A stretch of 22,556 bases of DNA, taken from assembly GCA_036939355.1 (NCBI GenBank), contig JALLAP010000589.1, forward strand, positions 1 through 22,556, read 5' to 3'. Origin of the DNA: Thalassiosira profunda. Taxonomy: Eukaryota > Bacillariophyta > Thalassiosirophyceae > Thalassiosirales > Thalassiosiraceae. The position numbers and the translations under genes were made by a program. Of the stretch, positions 7,934 through 18,500 are shown piece by piece. Under the pieces are notes generated by a model. It did no database searches. It worked only from the letters and a program-made list of their open reading frames with translations, and was not told the DNA's origin. Every line of letters begins with the position of its first letter. Within the stretch, counting starts at the first letter, position 1.

Positions 7934-9477
7934 ATGCGGTCAGAAAATAATAATGAGAGCGTCCGGCGGTGGCACGACGCCTACCAAAAGGCGCTGTCGC
8001 ACTCGCCCACCGCGGGCGGGGACGGGGCGGTCCGCATCTTCGACAAGCTCGTGGGCCGCCCGCCCCTGCCGAGCGACGGGACCGCATCATACGATGTGTA
8101 CGCCCGCCTCCTGGAGGATTTGCGCCGCATGGAGGACTTCGAAAGGCGGTATCCCCTTGCGATGGTCGCGTTTGGATCGGCCCGCCTGTCCGAAAACGAT
8201 CCCTACTACGCCCTGGCCGTCGACGTCGGAGAGAAGCTGGGGCAGCGAGGATACCTCGTGCGAACGGGGGCCGGCCCGGGAATAATGGACGCGGTGCCCC
8301 TTGGCTGGAAGAAGGAGGCGAGGCGACGATCGTCACTGGGAGAGGACGTTGAGGAGCAAACGCAGGGGGTGCGGATCGAGCTGCCCTTCGAGCAGGCTTT
8401 ATCTTCGAACATCGATACGAATACGATGATGCAAACTTTTATCGTCCGCCGAACGGCGCTCATCTGGAACTCGCGGGGGATTGCGGTGTTTCCCGGCGGG
8501 ATGGGAACGGTGAACGAATTTTTCGAAGCGTGGGTGGGCGCAGTGGATGGCAAGGTGGCGTGTCCCATTGTGGTGATCCCGAGCGATTTCTACGGGCCCC
8601 TGGTCGATGCTATCGAGAAGGCAGCGGTGATGCAGAGGAGGACGGTAGCAGCGAGCGATTTTAGTCTGATCCAGCGAGCGCAGTCTGCCGACGAGGCAGT
8701 ACACATGCTGCAACAGCCGATGCGACCAAAAGAAGAAGGCACGCAATTCACTCTCCGAGAGAAGTCGCTTCATCTTCGGCACGAGTTAGGCAGAGGTCTC
8801 ACAGTGGTATCGAGCCTGCCTCAAGCTGTTGTTGTTGCTGGATCTCGGCATTCGTTGTCTCGAACAGATCCTGAGGTTGTATTCATTGGCAAGCTATCGA
8901 GAGCAATCATTGCGTCAACGCCTCTGGGAGTCAGACTTGGTGTCGGTGGCGTGATCGAAGAAGCCTTGACCGAATGCGCGAAGGATGCTCCGACACAAAA
9001 TCAAGACGATGCAATCCAGAGGATATTCATGCGGGACGAAAAGACGGCTGGAGTTGAAGCAAATGCGTACTTCGAGAGCAGATCGGCCCACTGCGAAACG
9101 TTGATTGCAAATGCAGCGGCGGCATTCTTTCTTCCGGCAGACTTACCGACCCTAAATGTGCTATTTGCATTGGTGTGCGAGATACAGACCAAGCGACGTG
9201 CGAGGATGCCGGTGTATCTAGTCGGTAGACAATTCTGGGAACCCATACTGGAGGTGAGCAACTGCAGGAGGTTTTGACGGCTGTTTATGTACGGTAAGTA
9301 CATTTGACATCTCCGTGGCTCACATCTTGTGTACAGGGACTGAGAGATACCTTGAGAGGAGATTATGATGGGCAATTCATCAAATATCGGGACCTGGACA
9401 TTATGAAAGTCATAGACACCACGGAACGAGACTTACAGTCTGTTATGGACGAGTCATCCTTTGTGAGGAGAACCTGA
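7934..9477 (+). CDS. LOG-family protein with a degenerate second half, copy B
   Basis: Exons 7934-9253 and 9337-9477; intron 9254-9336 (83 nt, GT-AG, phase 0), giving 486 residues. I chose the ATG at 7934, which aligns with copy A; an upstream in-frame ATG at 7892 lies in sequence that is non-coding in copy A. After the first few residues, about 200 residues through the P-G-G-M-G-T loop are nearly identical to copy A. Differences cluster after the catalytic domain (V-A-V-Q-E-R-K-T-I-F in A against A-A-V-M-Q-R-R-T-V-A in B) and in the linker of the second half. Splice sites and the unspliced alternative ending V-S-N-C-R-R-F are both kept. The function is inferred as for copy A: a phosphoribohydrolase or nucleotide hydrolase of unknown substrate. 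Confidence 0.88.
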
Positions 9478-9635
9478 TTGCGTGATAAGATTGGGCACGA
9501 TGTACGGGATCCGGGACGGGATGTGGTCCCGGCTACTCTCTGGTATTTCAATGCAACAATTCATACATACCTAACATCGTAAACATCTGGTTACGAGAAG
9601 CAGCACCGATAAAGAGAGAGAGGGTGTGCGTTTAC

Positions 9636-10265
9636 ACTGAGCGGTGGCCTCTCGACTCTCTGCCCTCTCCGACTCTCGCCGACCGCCGCCAGACTTCGCA
9701 GGAGATGATGGGGCATGTCAAGGAACATCCGTGTCAGAAAATAGGTACGACATGGGTCGCGGTGCGTTATACGTACGTACTTAAACCTTGTTTAGCTTTC
9801 TCCACGTAGGAATAGGTATTTAGCTATGGTACAACTTTTCCGACGGAAAGAGCCGTTGCTTTTTTTCAGCTCCCTCCAAACCAACGACGACAAACGCACG
9901 AAGTGCGAGTTGCCGCGCGGCCTTTCACGCGCGCAGGCTTGGCCCATCACAATGACGATCGTCAAGGCCGGGAGGATCGGTGGCCAGGAGATCGATGGTC
10001 CGGAGCGGCCCGACCGCGGCATAGTCGAGCATTGATTGTTGACCGAGGAGCCGTGGTGTTCGTCGTCTCGCGGTGGAGCTTGGCAAGAACCTTGGGGGCA
10101 GCCTCGTCGCCGAATCGTTTTTGGAACGCCGTTGGTCGTTGTTGCTGAGCACGGCTGAGCCACCCTGCCGGCCCGAGAAGCAACTGCGTCCCATCAGCTC
10201 GCCTCATTTGTTGAAGAGACTCCACGGCCACACCACAAGCCATCAGACTTCATCGGCCTCTCAAA
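9636..10265. other. Intergenic region upstream of the Ddi1-like gene
   Basis: 630 bp after the repeat ends. I see no convincing gene; open frames here lack family similarity. It contains the self-complementary stretch TACGTACGTA (9770-9779), related to the CGTACG elements upstream of the membrane-protein gene. It presumably carries the promoter and 5' UTR of the gene starting at 10266. Confidence 0.5.
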
Positions 10266-12083
10266 ATGGCGTCCGCAATTTTTCTTTTTGCAACGGCATT
10301 ATTTGCCCTGATTGCAACAACGGCCGTCCACGGCTCGTCCAACACCGTGGCCATCACCCACCGCTCCTCCCTCGCCTCTCCCGCCTACGCCAACGACGGA
10401 CAGAGCGTCAGCATCGTCAAGGAGCGCCCCGCCGACGAGGAGTACGTCACCGACTTCTACCGCCGCGTCCGCGACAAGCGGAAGGCGTTCTTTGGCCGGC
10501 AGCTCCGCGAGCACGACGCGCTGGAGCAACGGAGCAGCGAGGACCACTCGCTGGACCACTACTTCGACCACGACCTGGCGCCCGGCCCCCGCCATCGCGC
10601 GTCGTCCAAGAATGGCAACGACCAGAAGTGGAACGAGGCGGGGGCGGTCAAGACGTCGAGCTGCGCCGTCAGCCGCGTCCGCGGCGGGGGCACGGCCGAG
10701 ATGGCCCGTCCCTCCTCCCATGAGCCCTTCCACTGCTCCGCCGCCGGCCGGGGCGGGCACGGAGATCGCGGCCGTCATCACCGCGAGGAGGATGCGTGGC
10801 GGGGCGAGTCCGGCCACCCTCCCCGGCGTCACGGGAGGCGCGGCCATCGCGATAGTCACGCAAGGGGAGTGGACGGCCATCACCATGGACACAGGAGTCA
10901 TCACGCCCAGGAGCACAGCCTCTTCGACGATGACGACGAGGAGGGCGACCTCTTTGACACGCAGGACTACTACGACGAGTTGGATCAGCAGGGAGGGGAC
11001 GATTACCCCGAGCACCACCTGGGATTGCTCCGGGTGCCGTGCAGCATCGCCATCAATTCCGGGGAGGCGAGCAGCCATCACCATTCCTCCTCTCATTCGT
11101 CCCATCCTCGCGAACATCAAGGTGGTTCTCAGGGTGAGTCTTGACTGTGTCGATATGAATGTAATTGCATTTGCCCTTTGCATCGCACATCAACTCACTG
11201 AAATCCTCCAATTCCAATCCACACAGGCAAGACATCCATGGCTGCCTACGTCGACACCGGGGCCCAGGTCACGGTCATCTCCGCCGCCGCCGCCAAACGC
11301 GCCGGAATCATCCACCTGATGGACCGGCGGTACGCCGGCCGCGCCACGGGCGTGGGCCACTGCCGGGTGCTGGGCCGCATCCCGGCCCGGCACGTCTACT
11401 TCATTCTGGGTGAGGACGATTGCGAGGAGGACGACGACGATTACGAGGACGATTTTAGAGAGGAGAACGAGGCCAACACTGCCCAGATGGACGGACCCGC
11501 CCTCACCGTCCTCGAGGGCACAGTCACCCAGGGCGTCGACATCCTGTTCGGATTGGACGTGCTCCAGGATTGGGAGGCCGAGATACGCGTGGGATCGAGA
11601 AAGTCCCTCACGGTGAAGAAGGGGAGGAACAAGAACGGTGGGGGCGGATCGGCGGTCATTCCGTTCGCGCGTCCGGCGAGGAGGCGGCATGTCGAGGAGA
11701 CACGGACGGCGCGGCCGACGAGGCCGGCCTTTGTGGAACGGCGGAGCCATCGCCGACACCATCACTCCCACTCGAAGAGCGGTGGCCAATCCAATCATCG
11801 CCGCAAAGCAATCACTGAAAATATCGTCGACGAGGAGGAGGAGGAGGACGACGACTTCTCCCCCACCTCCTCTGACATCGAATCGGACCTGGACCTGCTC
11901 GATCAGGCAGGGCACGAGTTTCCCGAAGAGAGCTATGTCGACAAACGAAGATTCCAGGAGATGGAGGGCGAGCTCTCAGTGAGCGAAGGCGAGGAGGATA
12001 GAGAAGGAGACGAGTACGAGGATGATGATTTCGATGAGGAGGACGAAGATGACGAAGGAGAGATGGACATGGCTGGGTTCTGA
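10266..12083 (+). CDS. Secreted Ddi1-like retropepsin with His-rich and acidic inserts
   Basis: Two exons, 10266-11133 and 11227-12083; intron 11134-11226 (93 nt, GTGAGT...ACACAG, phase 1), giving 574 residues. Residues 1-23 are a clear signal peptide. The protease core reads Y-V-D-T-G-A-Q-V-T-V-I-S (catalytic D299), then L-M-D-R-R-Y-A-G-R-A-T-G-V-G and later I-L-F-G-L-D-V-L (395-402). This is the signature of the Ddi1 retroviral-type aspartyl protease family, active as dimers. Ddi1 is normally cytosolic with a ubiquitin-like N-terminus; no Ubl or UBA domain is seen here. Instead there is a His/Arg-rich region (about 165-217), an acidic stretch (220-247), a His/Ser insert (270-284) in the strand region before the catalytic loop, an acidic insert (352-378) between the two protease halves, and a strongly acidic C-terminus. 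The inserts suggest metal or Ca2+ binding, or pH-controlled activity. No reverse transcriptase or integrase lies nearby, so it is a host gene. Confidence 0.85.
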
Positions 12084-12505
12084 GGAGACTCCACAGTCCA
12101 CAACCCACGAGGCAAATGTGCGAGTGGATCGCATCATTTCATTGCACAAAGACAAATTATCTGCGGGGTGGGCAGCTCCAACGCATGGCCGTCAACGGAG
12201 CGCAGCAGCCTTTCTCAAAGCAGACGCGGCCGCCAATGAAGTATATTCAAGGCGGTTGTTTTTAATGGAAGAGATGGAACCCTGGAGTTGGCCAAGTAAG
12301 ACGGGTCGACGACCTCGGAACGAGTTCAATCTCTCGTTGAGAGTTACAATAGGTATCCTGTACATAATTCATTTCCACGCTAATGCTTTTGGTCCTTGCC
12401 CAGAAAAGAACCAAGCTAGCACCTATCCAGCAATCGTATGGTAGCAGCAATGCTAATATTATGTTTATGTGAATATGATCTAATGATGTATCCCTCAATA
12501 AGATG
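12084..12505. other. Convergent intergenic region
   Basis: 422 bp between the stops of the Ddi1-like gene (+) and the helicase gene (-). An open frame spans most of it on the + strand (12022-12444) but has no recognisable domain and no supported splice link, so I read the region as two facing 3' UTRs. It becomes A/T-rich towards 12430-12500, as expected for 3' ends. Confidence 0.5.
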
Positions 12506-15500
12506 TCACACATCTGCGGCAATGCGTATCTTGGAAATCATGTCCCCTTCCAATCTCTTTTGTGTGTAGGATGATAAGAATGGAGCGGCAAAGATCAACA
12601 GGTTCACACACTCCGAACAAAGATCTTCTCTCAGCAGAGCTTCCGTCAGCTTTGCAACTTTCAGCTCTACGATTCTGCTCAGGTCAGCTGGCGAAGTAGA
12701 ATCCATGTGGCCATTCTCGTGCCTCCATTCAAGGCTGCGGCGATGCGCTCGTGCCTTAGACAGAAGGTTCTGGTTTTGCGCTTTCGTGAAGCAATAGATC
12801 GCCCGATCGAGATACGATATTGATTGCTTCAAGTCGATCTCAGAAGATTCGGCCAGCTCTGCGTTATCAATACCGGCGATGGAGAATTCGTCAACGGTCA
12901 TCGCCATGCTTTCAATATCGTTAACATTGTTGTGTGTGCACAGGGCGTCGCCAACCGTTTGTTCTTCTGTCAGCTCCGACTTTTTAGATGTGAGCCAACG
13001 CATGGCCGCATCACCCGCAACAGAGGAGCTGGTCTCTGCAATGAAGAGCTGATGACGTCCCAATGAAATCAGAGAAATGAGCGGAATGAAGGGATCAATC
13101 GTGCGTGGTAGCATCAAGAGGTGAGCATCTTACCTGCTCAATGCAACGCGTGATAGCTGTGTAGGCGAGCTTCAGGTGGGTCTCGACCTCTGGGTAGCGG
13201 GCACCAAAGTCAGGTCCTTCCCTTTGCAACAAGAGGTTGCGCCACGGTTTCTGCAGGCCTGCTGGTATCTCGCCAAAGAAGTCAAGCAATATGACCGACT
13301 TGAACTCCAACCCCTTGGACTCTCTGATCCCATAGACTAGCGGGTGCCCTAGGACATCCCTCCATTGCGACGCTGATTCATCATGCGTCAGGATGACTGC
13401 TCCCTGCAGCGAGACCTTCAGCAGAGTAGACAGCTGCTGCGGTTCCACGTTGTGGAATACTCCTGGACGAGCACCCCTGAACAAGCCAAAGTCCTTCTTC
13501 AGTTGTTTGGCGGATCCTGGAAAATAGTCAAAGAGGAGATCGAGAAAGGCTCCGGCACAGTTCAATATCCCAGCGTGCGACCTGAAGTTGGTGTTTACTG
13601 GGAGAACATCAGGTGATATGGGTTGAATTGAGAACAGCCACGGCAGAACACGATAACTCGTACCAATCTTTGGCTTCTCTGGAAGCAGATGCCGCCGTTC
13701 CTTCCCCGCTACGTAAAAGCCCACGCTTCGCACCTCCTCAAACCTGTGGTGGAATTGAAGGGCAACTTTGTGAGAGAAAGAGTGATGAGCAAACGCATTG
13801 CTGTCATCTTTGGCACACTAACCGAAAGTCGGTCCCCTCTACCACACTCTGAGCAGGATCGCCTGCAATAGAAACAGCATTGTTTGAGATGAGTGATATC
13901 AGGCAGTGTTCAAACTGTGGACACGTACCGGCGAGGAACAGCGCCCCCGGCCCTCCGCTGATGTAGAAGAACAGAAGTATTTCGAGCTGTGTGTAGTCTT
14001 GCACCTCCTGGAAAAAGGAGATAGGTGGAGTTGAGATGAGTGTTAGAAGTTTGCTCGGGGTAATAAAAGACAAAGACACTCATATGCTCACATCGACGTA
14101 GATTTTGCTTCGTCTGATTTGTTCCTCAAAGACAGATGAATTGTTCACTTTGGCATGCTCAATCCGGCGCAGGAGAGCCCCAACGCGATCGCAGTCGTCC
14201 CACAGCTTATTCTCGCCCATCCACTGTTGATAATGCACGAAGATGGCGAAGATTGCTTCACGCAGCTCAATTGGAATCTGGCATCGGTTCTTCCCCAGCC
14301 TCTCGCTCACCACAAAGTGTTCTCGAGAGAGAACTCGATTGGCGTTCTGGAATGCTTCGATGGATCCCTTCAGAAACGATCTGATGGCCCTCCAACATAT
14401 CAAAGCGCTGATACAGTTTTGCGAGTAGTGCTCTGCGTAGAAGTTTCGATTGAACCGCGAAAAGTCAACGTGATGACTCGAGTTGAAGTGGTTTGTGCCC
14501 CCATCCAACTGCGGCAGCAACGAATCGAGCTCACGAACAAGAGTATTGAACGTGGAGAACGAACTGGCGGAGCTGCTTCCCACAGCGTTCTCGACATATC
14601 TGGCCAACTTGGCACTCCGGGAGACGAACCGCTGCGAAAAGTTGGGCTTGTGGCCAAGCCTCTGGCGGTCGAATTCCAATCGGTTGCAAATGCACACGGT
14701 CTTGCCAGTTCCGCTCCGCCCCAGCAAGAGGACTGTGCCTTTCGTTTCGACGACTTTTCGCTCCTCCTCCGTGAGATGCATAGGCGGCGCCCAAGATGCG
14801 TTGGCGACATCTTCGATACTGTCAAAGTTGACGTCGTACAGCTTCAATGGGACGTTGCCTAGCGCGTCGAGCAAGATTTCCCGCGTTGCAGCCGGTCGAG
14901 AGGCGGAGTTTCCGTCAAGCTCCGAGACAAATGTAGAAGGGAGTTGCTGCCGAGCAGTTCGGTTCTTTGCATCATCTATGAGCTTGGCAAGCCGCGAGAC
15001 GTTCTGCGAGAGAGGGAGAAAGGACAAGGAGGCGAATCATGGCGTCAACAGTGGGAGAGCATATTGAAGCTTTCGAGGGATACATGAGAACGTACCTTGT
15101 GTTTCGCGACGAACCACACGACAATCGATTCGGCTTCCTGGGTCCATAGAATGCGGAATCCACTCTGGCAAAAAGGGGCGCAGTTCGTGAGAGATATGAG
15201 AAGGCGCATGCAGTGGATAGGTGATGCAGAGATTGCCGCCTCACCTTTTGTTCCAGATATACCTCATCTGTGTGCGGCGCGCAAAGAGACACAGAGATGA
15301 GAGCGAGAGAACGATGGAAATGATTACAAGATGTAGAAGAGAGACACTCACATATGACTGATTCGAAGCCCTTCAAAGGCTTTTGCAGCTTGTAGCTCCT
15401 CTCTCCCGCGCCCAGCTGCTTCATGCGCTTTACGAATATCTCTCTGTATTTGGGGTCGCCGTTGCGTATGAATTTGACCACATGGCTTGTAACCAAGAAT

Positions 15501-18500
15501 TGCGACCAGTCGATTTCCCTTCCAACGAGATCTGTGGGCGCCTTGTTCTCTTCCAAAGAGAGGTTGCCCAGCTCGGCTGCGCACTCTCCTTCCTCAGCCT
15601 GGTGCTGGTCCAGCACCTGCAGCGCCTCGCTGATCTTGGCCCGCAGCGCCTCGGGGCTCTCCAACAAGTGGAGGAGCTCGGAGTTGTCCATCTCCAGCAG
15701 CATCCCCGTGATCTTCCCCGCCAGCTCCGGCTGGGTGTTGTGAATGAGGGGGTAGAGCCGCTCCCCGATCATGTTCTTCTGCACCTCTGGGCTCGCCGAC
15801 GCCAGCGTCGCGGGGGTCAGCTGGGGCTGCTCGGCGGGCGGTCCCCACGCGGGCGGCGCGCCCTGGTCGGGGACGGGCCCGCCGGGCGACACGCCCTGCG
15901 GCGGCATTTTCCGCGCCTGCGGGTTGAACTTGCGGCCGCGCCCGTACGGTCCCGGCCCGCCGCGGCCCACATTGATATCGTCTGCATCGCTCTTCGCATG
16001 CAACGTATCTGCCAACGCCTGGTCGAGCTTTCCATCAGTATCGGACAACAGGCCGTCCTCATCCAGCACTTCGACCCGCTTCAGATCCATCTTCTCGCGA
16101 GCAAGCGCCCAGCCACTGAAGGTCCCGACCAAAGCAGGCACTTGATCAAGGGAACGCTTCCAAATAGAGCAGAAATGGCGCATCTCCTTCAGTCTCTGTT
16201 GCAGACTTGCAAGATGAACGTTACGCGCGCGGTGCCCTCGAAAGTGTCTTTGGACAGTCGTTGCGCTGCCACGGAGTCTCACGCGTCTCTGCGTTGCAAT
16301 GGCACGCCAGACCAGATCAGCAATCGTCTTTCGAGCTTTGCGCTGTTGGTGGTGGTGCCAAATGAAACTGGAAATGGCGTTCTTCGCTTTCTCGCGCTGG
16401 ATGCAACGCCACGCGAAATCAGATATGACGCTCCTAGCCACAATCTCCCGCACCTTCCTCAAACTATGACAAGCCCACATAAACTCGCAAATGTCCTCCT
16501 GAGCGTTGATCTCTCTGTCAGTCAACATGCATACATCGACAGTGTATTGCCCTCTGCTCGTCATGCCGAGGTCGGTTGGCTTGATTAGGTCCACAGAAGC
16601 GTCCCCTCGTAGGAAAAGCGCAGCATGCTCACCGGGATTTCTCTCGAGCGGGCAAAGTTTACCAATTGTGCAGAAATATTAGACCCTAGCTCGGCGTGGT
16701 GGCTTTCGATTTCGTCCACTCCCCCGTCATCAGTTGGATTCCAGGAATAGGCAATTGTGATCAATACCTCGCCTTCTGCAACCCCGCGACCGATTATACT
16801 CGCATCATGTGCACTGTTTTTCTCGAGATAACGGTCAACTGAGCTCCGCTCTGAGATTGCCTCAGCCCCTGCCTTCAAATAGGGCACATCACCTAAGAAA
16901 TGGGCATTAGACCTTCGATTCTGAAACAGGCCATCAATGATATCGATGGGAGTGACGAGGCTTTGCCTCAAGAATGCAGCATTCACGATGTGCATCTTGA
17001 GCATCCTGTACATCCCCATCTCTCTCCTGCATACAAACGCCACATGCAACAAAGCGTTGCAGATTCTAGCAGCAGAATCGGCACCAAGAGCTTTTACTGC
17101 ATTTCGGTCCACCCAAAATCGTACGATTTTGTGCATCGCAATATCCTTTGATTCCTTTTTAATGAATGCATAGTAGGCTTTGAAGACGGGACAGTCTGTT
17201 TTGTGAACCGCCCAATTCGATAACTGACACTCCTGTCCGCAGTAGCTGCGTGAAAGACAAAGAACTTAGTACAGATGATCGTGGAGCAATTAGCGAGGGC
17301 GAAGGAAGAGCTTACCCTACGAAATGGCATGCCGAGCATATCTGAGAGAGCTCAGGGCCACCGCACTTGTTGCATTCGTGGCAGAATGGCTCCCTATGAA
17401 TAGGGGTCCTAGGCTGCACATTTTTCCCTCTGTGGAAAGCGCCTCCTGCTTCGGAGGGAGCAACATGCTCAGCGTTCACCAGATTGCAGACCTTATAGGG
17501 CCACAAGCCCTTCTTGATATAAAAAGCCTCCACTCGAATAATTGCGCCGGCGGTCATAGACTCCAGTTGCTCGCAGAGATCAGGGTCGCACTCGCCGTGC
17601 AAGAAACGGTCGCCATCAGACAAAGTCAACTTGGGTGTTATGGAATGAAACAGAGCTGTGAGATGGCGCACAATGCCTGAGCCAACCAAAAACTTCTGTA
17701 CATACCGTCCACTTATTCCTGTATTTCACCTCCAAGATTTCCACTATTCGCACGTTTGGCTTGAAAGATGGATTGTTGTCCGACGAATCCATGGCAAACA
17801 TTGTCTGAATGGAGTTTTTGGTAACAGTCGTCCCCATCGCCCTCCCCGCGACGTGAATGGCATCTCCATCTTGGATTCCGAGAGCCATCACTGTGTCACC
17901 ACTATCTGGGAGTATTTCAGTGCGGCCATGCGTAAATCGGAAATGCTTGAGTGGCACCAAGGTGCCAGATTCATCGAACGCATCCCGCCGCACGGAAAAA
18001 GCTGCCAAGACATTGCGGATGGGGGTGCTTTGTTTGACAGAATACCCGCTGACTTTCCAAATTCATCGTTGAGGGTGACAAAGATGCTTTTTTGACGAGG
18101 ACTGTCTTCAATACCAGCTTGAGATGATTGGATACCCCCCATCCCTCTCGTATTTGGTGCGAGAGGTGCACTCCCATCTGCGGTGCCTAGAGACCCATTT
18201 ATCCCCCTTTCCCGTCCCTCAAAATACCTGATCATATAAGGCAAATTCCGCTCTGGTGCATCGCAATGGGATCGCTCTGGATCAAAGGTGCTGTGTGACA
18301 AATGGGTGAGCGATGATCGTGATATGCAGTGCGATCCAGAAGAGCCACTTTAAGCCAACTCACTTGTCTTTGCAATACCACTCATCCGGGAGAGCGTCGA
18401 CATACTCCTCTGGTGTACCCGGGGGAAGCATCCTCCATTTGCCGCATGTCTCGCCTATAAATTGAGGACAAACAGGTGAACGATGAATACGGGAGCATGC

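Larger units (their letters stand above)
6182..9635. repeat. Direct repeat unit B (truncated membrane-protein gene, FKBP, LOG)
   Basis: Second copy of 2586-6066. Its first 55 bp are identical to 2586-2640. The FKBP and LOG genes, the shared promoter islands and the 3' flank follow in the same order. The left end is cut by the N at 6181. Confidence 0.9.

Noticed and set aside
9792..10163. Minus-strand frame of 123 codons between LOG B and the Ddi1-like gene
   Set aside because: No recognisable motif, biased composition, no splice context; treated as a chance frame.
10312..11319. Long open frame of 335 codons overlapping the first exon of the Ddi1-like gene in another frame
   Set aside because: Low-complexity Thr/Ser/Pro/Arg composition from G/C-rich codons, and it cannot splice in phase to the D-T-G-A exon; the chosen frame does.
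11227..11650. Retrotransposon origin for the retropepsin-like domain
   Set aside because: No reverse transcriptase, integrase, LTR or target-site repeat is visible. The gene has an intron and the Ddi1-specific L-M-D-R-R-Y-A-G and G-L-D-V-L motifs.
12022..12444. 140-codon + strand frame overlapping the Ddi1-like stop
   Set aside because: No domain, no supported donor/acceptor linking it to the upstream exon, and it lies where two convergent 3' UTRs are expected.
17660..17705. 46-nt intron alternative (GTACAG donor to CACAG acceptor) in the helicase gene
   Set aside because: Shorter than every other intron here and uses a weaker donor. The 76-nt GTATGT...CCCAAG intron keeps phase and matches the local size range, although its acceptor is weak.
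18049..18233. Intron from the CAG/GTATTT site in exon 3 to the GTCAG before the frameshift, which would also restore frame
   Set aside because: It would remove the first strand of the SUMO-like domain, which aligns without gaps when the exon is continuous; a single missing base is simpler. cDNA should decide.
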